Below are positions 1 through 8,501 of a stretch of 64,000 nucleotides of DNA, piece after piece. The notes beneath the pieces are model-generated. The model was not told the DNA's origin. It made no database searches and saw nothing but the letters and a program-made list of their open reading frames with translations. Source of the DNA: Streptomyces radicis (lineage in GTDB: Bacteria > Actinomycetota > Actinomycetes > Streptomycetales > Streptomycetaceae); contig NZ_RBDY01000010.1 of the NCBI RefSeq assembly GCF_003626575.1, positions 163,845 through 227,844 on the forward strand, given 5' to 3'. The stretch's first letter is position 1; each line of letters starts with the position of its first letter. Position numbers and translations under genes: made by a program.

Positions 1-18
1 GCGCCGGTGAACCGCTCC

Positions 19-52
19 GCCGCACGCGGTGCGTTGAGCCGCACGCGGTGCG
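19..52. repeat. Tandem pair of small palindromes downstream of the decarboxylase gene
   Basis: The 15-base word GCCGCACGCGGTGCG occurs twice, at 19-33 and 38-52. Each copy contains the inverted repeat CGCAC-GCG-GTGCG. The second copy ends two bases before the stop of the minus-strand decarboxylase gene, so in that transcript it would give two consecutive short hairpins. They may act as a terminator without a U tract; this role is inferred. Confidence 0.5.
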
Positions 53-53
53 A

Positions 54-1352
54 TCAGCAATCGCCGCCGTACTCCTGGACCAGCTCGGACAGTGTCTGGG
101 GGCGGCGCAGGGTGGTGAACGTCGTGGGGGTGGCCTCCTCCGCGTGGTAGCCGTAGATCCCGGGGCGCGGAAGGGCGTTGTAGCCGAACGGGGTCGTGAC
201 GTAGTACGCGCCCGTGTCGAGCAGGGCCACCAGGTCGCCGGGCTCGAGCGCGGGGAGAGCGCGGTCGCGGGCGACCAGGTCGCCCGCGAAGCAGCAGGGG
301 CCCGCCACGTCCTGCCGCACCGCGGGCCCCCGCTTCGGCGCCCCCGTCGCGTCGTAGGCCGCGACCCGCAGCGGCCACGAGGCGGGCGCGAACACCGTGC
401 GCACCGCGACCTGCGCGCCCGCGTGGGTGATCGCGATCGGGCGGCCGCCGGTCGTTTTCGTGTACTCGACGCGCGCCAGCACCAGGCCCGACTTGGCGAG
501 CAGGGCGCGGCCGAACTCCGTGACCAGCCCGTACCGCCCGTCGAACAGCCCCGGCACGGTCGCCCGCAGCAGCCGCGCGTACTCCGCGAACGCGGGCGCG
601 CTCTCGTCCGACGCGAAGTCCACCGGCAGCCCGCCGCCGATGTCGAGCGTGTCCACGCGCCGGGTGCCCGCGGCCGCGTTGATCTCCTCGGCCAGCTCGT
701 ACAGGGCGCGCACGCCCGCCGCCATCCGTTCGAGCGCCATGCCCTGCGAGCCCACGTGGCAGTGCAGGCGCGTCAGCCAGGGCCGGTCGATGAACGCCCG
801 CACCACCCACTCCCTGGCGCCCGGGTCGCGCAGGCCCACGCCGAACTTGGCCGTGGGCGTCGCCGTGCTCATCGCGTCGATCGTGCCGCCGCCGAGCTGG
901 GGGTTGATCCGCAGGCCCAGCGGCGGCGCCGACGTCGGCTCGTCGGCGATGAGCGCGTCGAGGCGGGCCAGCTCCTGCGCGCTGTCGGCGTTGAGCGCGA
1001 TGCCGAGGGCCAACGCCTCGCGCAGCTCCGCCTCCGTCTTGGCCGGGGAGTCGAGCACGATGCGGTCGGCCGCGAGGCCCGCCGCGCGGGCCAGGGCCAG
1101 CTCGCCCGGGCTGGCCACCTCGCAGCCGATGCCGAAGCCGTCGAGCAGCCGCAGCACCGGGACGAGCGAGGCCGCCTTCACGGCGAACGTGTGCAGCACC
1201 CGCTGGCCGGGCGCGGTCACCTCGGCGAAGGCCGAGTGCAGTGCGGTGGCCGCTTCTCTGACCCCGTCGAGGTCGAGCAGCGCGGCCACCGGGTGGTCGG
1301 GGGTGATCAGGCGGCGTTCGAGCGCCGCCCTGACTGCCAGGTCGCGTCGCAT
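54..1352 (-). CDS. PLP-dependent decarboxylase, diaminopimelate/ornithine decarboxylase-like (fold type III)
   Basis: A 432-residue alanine-racemase-fold decarboxylase. HTFAVKA near residue 54-60 carries the PLP-binding lysine (about K59). GSQ near residue 200 and DIGGGLP bind the cofactor phosphate, and GPCCFAGD near 353 matches the C-terminal active-site cysteine/aspartate loop of DapA-type decarboxylases. The family decarboxylates meso-diaminopimelate, ornithine, arginine or related amino acids; the substrate here cannot be told from sequence. It is divergent from hutU with a shared 130-base promoter region, a context more consistent with amino-acid catabolism than with the essential lysA. 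The ATG at 1352 is the first good start. Confidence 0.82.
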   Translation of the reverse strand: MRRDLAVRAALERRLITPDHPVAALLDLDGVREAATALHSAFAEVTAPGQRVLHTFAVKAASLVPVLRLLDGFGIGCEVASPGELALARAAGLAADRIVLDSPAKTEAELREALALGIALNADSAQELARLDALIADEPTSAPPLGLRINPQLGGGTIDAMSTATPTAKFGVGLRDPGAREWVVRAFIDRPWLTRLHCHVGSQGMALERMAAGVRALYELAEEINAAAGTRRVDTLDIGGGLPVDFASDESAPAFAEYARLLRATVPGLFDGRYGLVTEFGRALLAKSGLVLARVEYTKTTGGRPIAITHAGAQVAVRTVFAPASWPLRVAAYDATGAPKRGPAVRQDVAGPCCFAGDLVARDRALPALEPGDLVALLDTGAYYVTTPFGYNALPRPGIYGYHAEEATPTTFTTLRRPQTLSELVQEYGGDC

Positions 1353-1408
1353 GGACAGAACCCTGCCCTAAGACAAGCATGACAGTCCGACGATCTGCCC
1401 GGGCGTGG

Positions 1409-1449
1409 TTGACTGAAATTATTCAGGCCCTAAGGTGAGTGAATATTCA
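1409..1449 (+). promoter_or_regulatory. hutU promoter with two TGAA/TTCA palindromes
   Basis: TTGACT (1409-1414) and TAAGGT (1431-1436), spaced by 16 bases, form a housekeeping-type promoter for the hut operon. CTGAA-ATTA-TTCAG (1413-1426) overlaps the -35/spacer, and the perfect palindrome TGAATATTCA (1440-1449) sits just after the -10. Two related dyads in repressor positions suggest an operator pair that controls hut genes, and possibly the divergent decarboxylase. The regulator is not identifiable here. Confidence 0.6.
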
Positions 1450-1481
1450 GCCCACCACCGCCGAGACAGGGGAGGCTGGCC

Positions 1482-3140
1482 ATGGCAGGACCCCGACCCG
1501 TCCGCGCGCCGAGGGGGAGCGCGCTCAGCGCCCGCGGCTGGCCGCAGGAGGCGGCGCTGCGGATGCTCAAGAACAATCTGGACCCCGAGGTCGCCGAGCA
1601 CCCCGACGAGCTGGTCGTCTACGGCGGCACAGGGCGGGCCGCGCGCGACTGGCGGTCGTTCGACGCCATGGTCGCCACGCTGCGGACGCTGGGTCCCGAC
1701 GAGACGATGCTCGTCCAGTCGGGGCGCCCTGTGGGCGTGATGACGACGCACGAGTGGGCGCCGCGCGTGCTGATCGCCAACTCCAACCTCGTCGGCGACT
1801 GGGCCACCTGGGAGGAGTTCCGCAGGCTGGAACGCCTTGGGCTCACGATGTACGGGCAGATGACCGCGGGATCGTGGATCTACATCGGGACCCAGGGCAT
1901 CCTCCAGGGCACCTACGAGACGTTCGCCGCCGTCGCCGCCAAGCGCTTCGGCGGCTCGCTCGCCGGGACGCTGACGCTGACCGCGGGGCTCGGCGGGATG
2001 GGCGGCGCCCAGCCGCTGGCCGTGACCATGAACGGCGGCGCCGCCCTGTGCGTCGACTGCGACCCCAGGGCGCTGGAGCGCCGCATCGCGCACGGCTACC
2101 TGGACGAGCGCGCCGACTCGCTCGACGAGGCGCTCGCCAGGGCGGCGCGGGCGCGCGACGAGCGCAGGGCGCTCTCGGTCGGCGTCGTGGCGAACGCCGC
2201 CGAGGCCGTGCCGCGCCTGCTCGCGTCCGGCGCGCCCGTGGACATCGTGACCGACCAGACGAGCGCGCACGACCCGCTGGCGTATCTGCCGGTGGGCGTG
2301 CCGTTCGAGGACATGGCGGACTACGCGGCCAGCGACCCCGAGGGCTTCACCCTGCGGGCCAGGGAGTCGATGGCGCGGCACGTGGAGGCCATGGTCGGCT
2401 TCAAGGACGCGGGCGCCGAGGTATTCGACTACGGGAACTCCATCCGGGGCGAGGCCCAACTCGCCGGATACGACCGGGCGTTCGACTTCCCCGGCTTTGT
2501 GCCCGCGTACATCAGGCCGCTCTTCTGCGAGGGGAAGGGCCCCTTCCGCTGGGCCGCGCTGAGCGGGGACCCGGCCGACATCGCGGCGACGGACCGCGCG
2601 GTGCTCGACCTCTTCCCCGACAACGAGCCGCTGGCCCGCTGGATCAGGCTCGCCGGGGAGCGCGTGCGCTTCCAGGGGCTCCCGGCGCGCATCTGCTGGC
2701 TCGGATACGGCGAGCGGGAGCGCGCGGGCGAGCGCTTCAACGGCATGGTGGCCCGTGGCGAGCTGGCCGCGCCCGTGGTGATCGGCCGCGACCACCTGGA
2801 CTGCGGCTCGGTCGCCTCCCCGTACCGCGAGACCGAGGGCATGCGCGACGGCTCGGACGCGATCGCGGACTGGCCGCTGCTGAACGCCATGGTGAACGTC
2901 GCCTCCGGCGCCTCCTGGGTCTCCCTCCACCACGGTGGCGGGGTGGGCATGGGCCGCTCGATCCACGCGGGGCAGGTCACCGTCGCCGACGGTACCGTCC
3001 TGGCGGGGGAGAAGATCCGGCGGGTGCTCACCAACGACCCCGGCATGGGCGTCATCCGGCACGTGGACGCGGGGTACGAGGAGGCGGAGGCCGTGGCCGA
3101 GGCGCGCGGCGTGCGCGTCCCGATGCGCGAGCGTCGCTGA
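1482..3140 (+). CDS. hutU: Urocanate hydratase
   Basis: A 552-residue urocanase, full length for the family. It converts urocanate to 4-imidazolone-5-propionate using tightly bound NAD+ as an electrophile, the second step of histidine degradation. Family landmarks are visible: YGGTGRAARDW near 47-57, GVMTTHEWAPRVLIANSNLV near 85-104, and the glycine-rich GLGGMGGAQPLAVTMNGG near 169-186. It starts at ATG 1482 behind a good GGGGAGG ribosome site and heads the operon with the amidohydrolase, hutF and hutI. hutH (histidase) is not in the window. Confidence 0.97.
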   Translation: MAGPRPVRAPRGSALSARGWPQEAALRMLKNNLDPEVAEHPDELVVYGGTGRAARDWRSFDAMVATLRTLGPDETMLVQSGRPVGVMTTHEWAPRVLIANSNLVGDWATWEEFRRLERLGLTMYGQMTAGSWIYIGTQGILQGTYETFAAVAAKRFGGSLAGTLTLTAGLGGMGGAQPLAVTMNGGAALCVDCDPRALERRIAHGYLDERADSLDEALARAARARDERRALSVGVVANAAEAVPRLLASGAPVDIVTDQTSAHDPLAYLPVGVPFEDMADYAASDPEGFTLRARESMARHVEAMVGFKDAGAEVFDYGNSIRGEAQLAGYDRAFDFPGFVPAYIRPLFCEGKGPFRWAALSGDPADIAATDRAVLDLFPDNEPLARWIRLAGERVRFQGLPARICWLGYGERERAGERFNGMVARGELAAPVVIGRDHLDCGSVASPYRETEGMRDGSDAIADWPLLNAMVNVASGASWVSLHHGGGVGMGRSIHAGQVTVADGTVLAGEKIRRVLTNDPGMGVIRHVDAGYEEAEAVAEARGVRVPMRERR

Positions 3141-3182
3141 CCCGCGCGCCGCGCACGACCGAACCGACGAGGGAGGCACCCG

Positions 3183-4400
3183 GTGACCGAGGCGTTCGCG
3201 GAGATGTGGCGGGACCTGCTGTCCGTGGGCCGGGCGGGTGGGCCCGGCACGGGATACCGCCGCTACGCCTGGACGGGCGTCGACCGTGAGCTGCGCGTCT
3301 GGTTCGCCGACGAGGCGCGGGCGCGCGGCCTCGCCCACGAGGTCGACCGCAACGGCAACCAGTGGGCCTGGCTCGGCGACCCCGCCGCGGGTGACGCCGT
3401 GGTCACCGGGTCGCACCTGGACTCCGTGCCGGACGGCGGGGCGTTCGACGGGCCGCTCGGCGTCGTCTCCGCCTTCGCCGCGCTCGACGCCCTCAGGGCC
3501 AGGGGCGCCCTGGCCCCGGGGCACCGGCCGCTCGGCGTCGTGGCGTTCGCCGACGAGGAGGGCGCGCGCTTCGGAGTGGCCTGCGTCGGCTCGCGGCTCA
3601 GCTGCGGGCTGCTCGCCCCCGACCGGGCCCGCGCGCTGACCGACGCCGACGGCGTCTCCCTCGCCGACGCGATGGAGCGCGCGGGGCACGACCCGGGCGC
3701 CCTCGGGCCCGACCCCGAACGGCTCGCCCGCATCGGCGCGTTCGTCGAGCTGCACATCGAGCAGGGCCGGGCCCTGGTCGACCTCGAACGGCCCCTCGGG
3801 GTGGCCTCGGCCATCTGGCCGCACGGCCGCTGGAGGTTCGACTTCCACGGCGAGGCCAACCACGCGGGGACCACCCGCATCGAGGACCGGCGCGACCCCA
3901 TGCTCACCTACGCCCATACCGTCCTCGCCGCCCGCAAGCGCGCCAGGCTCGCCGGGGCCCTGGCCACCTTCGGCAGGGTGACCGTCGACCCCGGGGCCGT
4001 CAACGCCGTGCCCTCGCTGGTCACCGGCTGGCTCGACTCCCGCGCCCCCGACGCCGGGACCCTCGACGACCTGGTGGCCGGGATCGAGGCCACCGCCACC
4101 GAGCGCGGCGGCCGGGACGGCGTCACCGTCGCCGTCACCCGCGAGTCCCACACCGAGGGCGTCACCTTCGCCGCCGACCTGCGCGACCGGGCGGCCCGGC
4201 TGCTCGGCGGCGCCCCCGCGCTGCCGACCGGCGCGGGACACGACGCCGGGATCCTCTCAGGGGCCGTCCCCACGGCCATGCTGTACGTGCGGAACCCGAC
4301 CGGGGTCTCGCACGCCCCCGCCGAGCACGCCGACGAGGGCGACTGCCTGGCCGGGGTGAGCGCCCTGGCGGACGTGCTGGAGGGCCTGCTGTGCCGCTGA
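3183..4400 (+). CDS. M20-family amidohydrolase (allantoate amidohydrolase / N-carbamoyl amino acid hydrolase type) in the hut operon
   Basis: A 405-residue Zn-dependent hydrolase of the allantoate amidohydrolase/L-N-carbamoylase group. Metal ligands are visible in TGSHLDSVPDGGAFDG (H78, D89), the DEEGARFG stretch, ELHIEQG and the substrate-binding HEANHAGTTR-like segment (GEANHAGTTR), with a C-terminal GAGHDA histidine. The family splits ureido or formyl/formimino C-N bonds. It lies between hutU and hutF and overlaps hutF by 10 bases. No HutG-type N-formylglutamate deformylase is present, so it may perform that last step; this is inference. Homologs are often annotated simply as allantoate amidohydrolase. 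Confidence 0.88.
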   Translation: MTEAFAEMWRDLLSVGRAGGPGTGYRRYAWTGVDRELRVWFADEARARGLAHEVDRNGNQWAWLGDPAAGDAVVTGSHLDSVPDGGAFDGPLGVVSAFAALDALRARGALAPGHRPLGVVAFADEEGARFGVACVGSRLSCGLLAPDRARALTDADGVSLADAMERAGHDPGALGPDPERLARIGAFVELHIEQGRALVDLERPLGVASAIWPHGRWRFDFHGEANHAGTTRIEDRRDPMLTYAHTVLAARKRARLAGALATFGRVTVDPGAVNAVPSLVTGWLDSRAPDAGTLDDLVAGIEATATERGGRDGVTVAVTRESHTEGVTFAADLRDRAARLLGGAPALPTGAGHDAGILSGAVPTAMLYVRNPTGVSHAPAEHADEGDCLAGVSALADVLEGLLCR

Positions 4401-5743
4401 CCACGCAGACGTACTGGGCCGAACACGCCTGGCTGGGCGCCACCGTCGAGCAGGGCGTGCTGATCGCCACCTCGCCCGCGGGCCGCATCACCGCCGTCCG
4501 CCCGGGGACCGCGGCCCCGCCCGTCGGCGCGGTCACGCTGCGCGGGCTCACGCTGCCTGGCCTGGCCAACGCGCACAGCCATGCGTTCCACCGTGCCCTG
4601 CGCTCCGCCACCCAGGTGGGCGGCGGCACCTTCTGGACGTGGCGCACCGCGATGTACGAGATGGCCGCCGCGCTGACGCCGGACAGCTACTACACGCTCG
4701 CCCGCGCCGTCTATGCCGAGATGGCGCTGGCGGGGATCACCTGCGTCGGTGAGTTCCACTATGTGCACCACGGCCCCGGCGGCACCCGCTACGGCGACCC
4801 GGCCCTCATGGCCAAGGCGCTCGTCGCCGCGGCCACGGCGGCGGGCATCAGGATCACCCTCCTCGACACGTGCTATCTGGCCGCGGGATTCGGCGAGCCG
4901 CTCTCCGGCACCCAGCTGCGCTTCTCCGACGGGACGGCCGAGGCGTGGGCCGAGCGCGCCGACGCCCTGAGCGGCGGCCCCACCGCGCGGCTCGGCGCCG
5001 CGATCCACTCCGTGCGCGCCGTCCCCGCCGACGCGCTCACCACCGTCGCCCGCTTCGCCCAGGAGCGGGGGCGGCCCCTGCACGTCCACCTCTCCGAACA
5101 GCCGAGGGAGAACGAGGACTGCCTGCGCGCACACGGCCGCACCCCGACCCAACTCCTGAACGACCACGGGGTGTGGGGCCCGCGCACCACCGCCGTGCAC
5201 GCCACCCACCTCACCGACGAGGACATCGCCCTGCTGGGCCGCAGCGCCACCACCGTGTGCCTGTGCCCCACCACCGAGCGCGACCTCGCCGACGGCATCG
5301 GGCCCGCGGGGCCGCTGCGCGCCGCGGGCAGCCCGCTGTGCGTCGGCAGCGACAGCCACGCCGTGATCGACCTGCTCGCCGAGGCCAGGGCCGTCGAGGA
5401 GCACGAGCGCCTGCGCACCAGGGCGCGCGGCCACTTCACCGCGGGCCAACTCCTGCGCGCCGCCTCCGACGAGGGCCACGCCGCCCTCGGCTGGCCCGAG
5501 GCCGGGCGCCTCGAACCCGACGCCCTCGCCGACTTCACCACCGTCGCCCTCGACAGCGTCAGGACCGCGGGGCCGCCCCGGCGGATGGCCCTGGAGGCGG
5601 CCGTGTACGCCGCCACCGCCGCTGACGTGCGACACACCGTCGTCGGCGGCCTGCACATCGTCAGGGACGGCGCCCACCAGCTCGTCCACGACATCCCCGA
5701 AGCCCTGCGCGAGGCCATCTCCGCGCTGCGGACCACCCGGTGA
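4391..5743 (+). CDS. hutF: Formimidoylglutamate deiminase
   Basis: A 450-residue amidohydrolase-superfamily enzyme that hydrolyses N-formimino-L-glutamate to N-formyl-L-glutamate plus ammonia. The metal-binding HxH is in NAHSHAFHR (H62, H64). Further ligands appear in HVHLSEQ (family HxHxxEQ), AVHATHL and the aspartate of GSDSHAVIDLL near residue 318. The GTG start at 4391 lies inside the end of the previous gene, implying translational coupling. The presence of HutF rather than HutG-type formiminoglutamase sets the pathway to the two-step deiminase/deformylase branch. Confidence 0.94.
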   Translation: MPLTTQTYWAEHAWLGATVEQGVLIATSPAGRITAVRPGTAAPPVGAVTLRGLTLPGLANAHSHAFHRALRSATQVGGGTFWTWRTAMYEMAAALTPDSYYTLARAVYAEMALAGITCVGEFHYVHHGPGGTRYGDPALMAKALVAAATAAGIRITLLDTCYLAAGFGEPLSGTQLRFSDGTAEAWAERADALSGGPTARLGAAIHSVRAVPADALTTVARFAQERGRPLHVHLSEQPRENEDCLRAHGRTPTQLLNDHGVWGPRTTAVHATHLTDEDIALLGRSATTVCLCPTTERDLADGIGPAGPLRAAGSPLCVGSDSHAVIDLLAEARAVEEHERLRTRARGHFTAGQLLRAASDEGHAALGWPEAGRLEPDALADFTTVALDSVRTAGPPRRMALEAAVYAATAADVRHTVVGGLHIVRDGAHQLVHDIPEALREAISALRTTR

Positions 5744-5753
5744 GGACCACCCC

Positions 5754-7004
5754 ATGCCAGAGCAGCACGCCACCGCGCACGGGACCACCACCCCCGCCAC
5801 GGCTCCCACCGGCGACCCCACCAGCAGCGCTCCCACCGCCAGCACCGCCATCGTCAACATCGGCACGCTTGTCACCAACGACCCCTCCCTCGGCTCCGGA
5901 CCCCTCGGCCTGATCCACGACGCGGCCGTCGTCATCGACGGCGGCCGCATCGCCTGGATCGGTACCCACAGTGAAACACCCCCCACTGACAGTCACCATG
6001 ACGCGGGCGGGCGGGCGGTCATCCCCGGCTTCGTCGACTCCCACTCCCACCTGCTGTTCGCGGGCGACCGCACCGACGAGTTCAACGCCCGCATGTCGGG
6101 CCGCCCCTACACCGCGGGCGGCATCCGCACCACCGTCGCCGCGACCCGCCGGGCCACCGACGCCCAACTGGCCGCCAACCTCACCGCGTTGCTCACCGAG
6201 ATGCGCCGCCAGGGCACCACGACCGTCGAGGTCAAGTCCGGCTACGGCCTCACCGCCGAGCACGAGTCCCGGGCGCTGCGCGTCGCCCGCGAGCACGCCG
6301 AGGAGACCACCTACCTCGGCGCCCATGTCGTCCCCGCCGAGTACGCCGCCGCCCCCGACGCCTATGTCGCCCGCGTGACCGGCCCCATGCTCGACGCCTG
6401 TGCCCCGCACGCCCGTTGGATCGACGTGTTCTGCGAGGAGGGGGCGTTCGACGCCGACCAGGCGCGCGCCGTCCTCACCGCGGGCCGCGCCCGCGGCCTG
6501 CTCCCGCGCGTCCACGCCAACCAGCTCACCGCGGGTCCCGGCGTCCGGCTGGCCGTCGAGCTCGGCGCCGCCTCGGCCGACCACTGCACCCACCTCACCG
6601 ACGCCGACGTGGACGCCCTCGCCCAGGGCTCCACGGTGGCGACCCTGCTGCCGGGGTGCGAGTTCTCCACCCGCGCCCCCTACCCCGACGCGCGCCGCCT
6701 GCTCGACGCGGGCGCCGTCGTCGCGCTCGCCACCGACTGCAACCCCGGCTCGTCGTTCACCAGCTCCATGCCGTTCTGCGTCGCCGTCGCCGTCCGCGAG
6801 ATGGGCATGACCCCCGACGAGGCGCTGTGGTCCGCCACCGCCGGGGGCGCCGCCGCGCTCCGGCGCGCCGACATCGGGCACCTCACGCCCGGCGCGCGCG
6901 CCGACCTCGCGCTCCTCGACGCGCCCTCGCCCAGCCATCTCGCCTACCGCCCCGGTGTCCCCCTGGTCGCCGCCGTCTGGCAGGGCGGCCACCGCGTGGC
7001 CTGA
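5754..7004 (+). CDS. hutI: Imidazolonepropionase
   Basis: A 416-residue amidohydrolase that opens 4-imidazolone-5-propionate to N-formiminoglutamate. VDSHSHLLFAGDRTDEF (H97, H99) is the metal site and family signature. EVKSGYGLT, HVVPAEY, HANQ and ATDCNPGSS follow in the usual order. The first 30 residues are a Thr/Ala/Pro-rich extension before IVNIGTLVTNDP, where most homologs begin, so a later start is possible, although the ATG at 5754 sits only ten bases after hutF. Last gene of the hut operon. Confidence 0.95.
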   Translation: MPEQHATAHGTTTPATAPTGDPTSSAPTASTAIVNIGTLVTNDPSLGSGPLGLIHDAAVVIDGGRIAWIGTHSETPPTDSHHDAGGRAVIPGFVDSHSHLLFAGDRTDEFNARMSGRPYTAGGIRTTVAATRRATDAQLAANLTALLTEMRRQGTTTVEVKSGYGLTAEHESRALRVAREHAEETTYLGAHVVPAEYAAAPDAYVARVTGPMLDACAPHARWIDVFCEEGAFDADQARAVLTAGRARGLLPRVHANQLTAGPGVRLAVELGAASADHCTHLTDADVDALAQGSTVATLLPGCEFSTRAPYPDARRLLDAGAVVALATDCNPGSSFTSSMPFCVAVAVREMGMTPDEALWSATAGGAAALRRADIGHLTPGARADLALLDAPSPSHLAYRPGVPLVAAVWQGGHRVA

Positions 7005-7057
7005 CGCCCCGCCCGGCGAAGGCTTAGGGTCGACGGGCGGCACCGAGGGGAGCGGGG

Positions 7058-8431
7058 ATGACGGACACCGAGGATCAGGCCGGGGACAGGGCCGGAGCGC
7101 GGGCCGGAGACGGGGCGGCGGGGGCGCGCGAACGCGGCTTCGGCGCGCCCTTCTGGAAGCTGTGGTCGGCCACCACCGTCACCAACCTCGGCCAGGGCGC
7201 CACCGGCATCGCCTTCCCCTGGCTCGCCACCGAGCTGACCACGGACGCCTTTCTCGTGGCGCTCATGGGCCTGGCCCTGCGGCTGCCCTGGCTGGTGTTC
7301 AGCCTGCCCGCGGGGGTCCTGGCCGACCGGCTCGACCGGCGGCGGGTGTTGCTCGCGATGAGCCTGGCGCGCGCGGCCGTCGTCGGAACGGTCGGGCTGC
7401 TCGTCGCGTTCGACGCCATGACCCTGCCGCTCCTCTACGCCTGTGCCCTCGCGCTCGGCTTCGCCGAGGTGCTCTTCGACAACACCGCGCAGGTGCTGCT
7501 GCCCTCCGTCGTCTCCCGCGAGCGGCTCTCCGAGGCCAACGGCCGCCTGATGGCCGCCCAGATCGTCTCCGACGACTTCCTGGCCGGGCCGCTCGGCGGC
7601 GTGCTGATCGGGCTCGCGCTGGCCGTGCCGTTCGCGTTCGACGCGGGAACGGCGCTGGTCGCGGCGGTGCTGCTGCTGACCCTGCGGGGCACGTTCCGCG
7701 CGCGGAGCGCCCCCGCGGACAACGGCGCCGACGCGGACAACGGCGCCGCCGCGCCCGCGCGCCGCTCGATGCGCGCGGAGATCGCCGAGGGCGTGCGCTG
7801 GCTCTGGCGCAACCCGGTGCTGCGCCGACTGGCCATCGCGCTGGCCCTGTTCAACGCCGGTGGCGCGGGGGTCGCGGCCATCTATGTGCTGTACGCGCAG
7901 GAGGTGCTCGGGCTCGGGGCGCTCGGCTTCGCCCTGCTGGTGTCGGCGGGCGGCGTGGGCGGCTTCCTCGGCGGCATGCTGGCGGGCCGGGTCACCCGCC
8001 GCATCGGCGCGACCGGCTCGCTGCTGATGCTGTGCGCCCTTGACCTCGTGGCCCATGTGGTGGCGGGGTTCGCGTCGAACGCCTGGCTGGTCGGAACGGT
8101 TATGGGAGCGACCGGGTTTGGCGTGGTGCTCTGGAATGTGACGACCGTTTCGCTTCGTCAGACGATCATTCCCGATCATCTGCTGGGCCGGGTCAACAGC
8201 GTCTACCGGCTGCTCGGCTGGGGCGCGATGCCGCTCGGCATCCTGGCGCTCGGCGGCCTCGTGGCCCTGGTCGAGGCGCAGGTCTCGCGTGAGGCGGCCC
8301 TGCGCGCCCCCTTCTTCGCCGTGGCGCTGATCAGCGTCGGGCTGGCCTTCTACATCCACCGCCACCTGCACGCCCGCGCGCTCGCCGAGGCCCTGGAGGG
8401 TACTCAGCCCGCTCAGCCGGAGGGAAGTTGA
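7058..8431 (+). CDS. MFS transporter, drug-efflux type (12 TM)
   Basis: A 457-residue major facilitator protein with hydrophobic segments throughout and the loop 2-3 motif GVLADRLDRRRVLLAMS near residue 87-104, typical of MFS_3/enterobactin-exporter-like proteins. The N-terminal 25 residues are charged and cytoplasmic. The substrate is unknown. GAGGGGAGCGGGG precedes the ATG. It follows hutI by 53 bases and could be read through from the hut operon, but nothing ties it functionally to histidine. A perfect 20-bp hairpin overlaps its stop codon. Confidence 0.88.
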   Translation: MTDTEDQAGDRAGARAGDGAAGARERGFGAPFWKLWSATTVTNLGQGATGIAFPWLATELTTDAFLVALMGLALRLPWLVFSLPAGVLADRLDRRRVLLAMSLARAAVVGTVGLLVAFDAMTLPLLYACALALGFAEVLFDNTAQVLLPSVVSRERLSEANGRLMAAQIVSDDFLAGPLGGVLIGLALAVPFAFDAGTALVAAVLLLTLRGTFRARSAPADNGADADNGAAAPARRSMRAEIAEGVRWLWRNPVLRRLAIALALFNAGGAGVAAIYVLYAQEVLGLGALGFALLVSAGGVGGFLGGMLAGRVTRRIGATGSLLMLCALDLVAHVVAGFASNAWLVGTVMGATGFGVVLWNVTTVSLRQTIIPDHLLGRVNSVYRLLGWGAMPLGILALGGLVALVEAQVSREAALRAPFFAVALISVGLAFYIHRHLHARALAEALEGTQPAQPEGS

Positions 8432-8469
8432 CTTCCTCTCCCGCCTTTGGGCGGGAGAGGAAGTCAACT
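8426..8469. terminator. Perfect 20-bp hairpin between convergent genes
   Basis: The left arm 8426-8445 and right arm 8450-8469 are exactly complementary, with a 4-base TTTG loop. The left arm begins inside the stop codon region of the MFS gene, and the MOSC gene ends at 8502 from the other side. It probably terminates both transcripts. Such a long perfect arm is unusual for a plain terminator and may be a remnant of a palindrome-type element; no transposase is nearby. Confidence 0.7.
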
Positions 8470-8501
8470 GGGATCCCCAGGCTCGGGCCGGCTCGGACGC
8501 C

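Noticed and set aside
1419..4241. Long minus-strand open frame opposite hutU and the amidohydrolase
   Set aside because: Gly/Arg/Val-rich composition and no recognisable domain; it is a mirror frame produced by high third-position GC. The plus-strand genes have clear families.
8426..8469. TnpB guide RNA or IS200/IS605 end
   Set aside because: No transposase or TnpB frame in the neighbourhood; only the hairpin is present, so a mobile element is not called.
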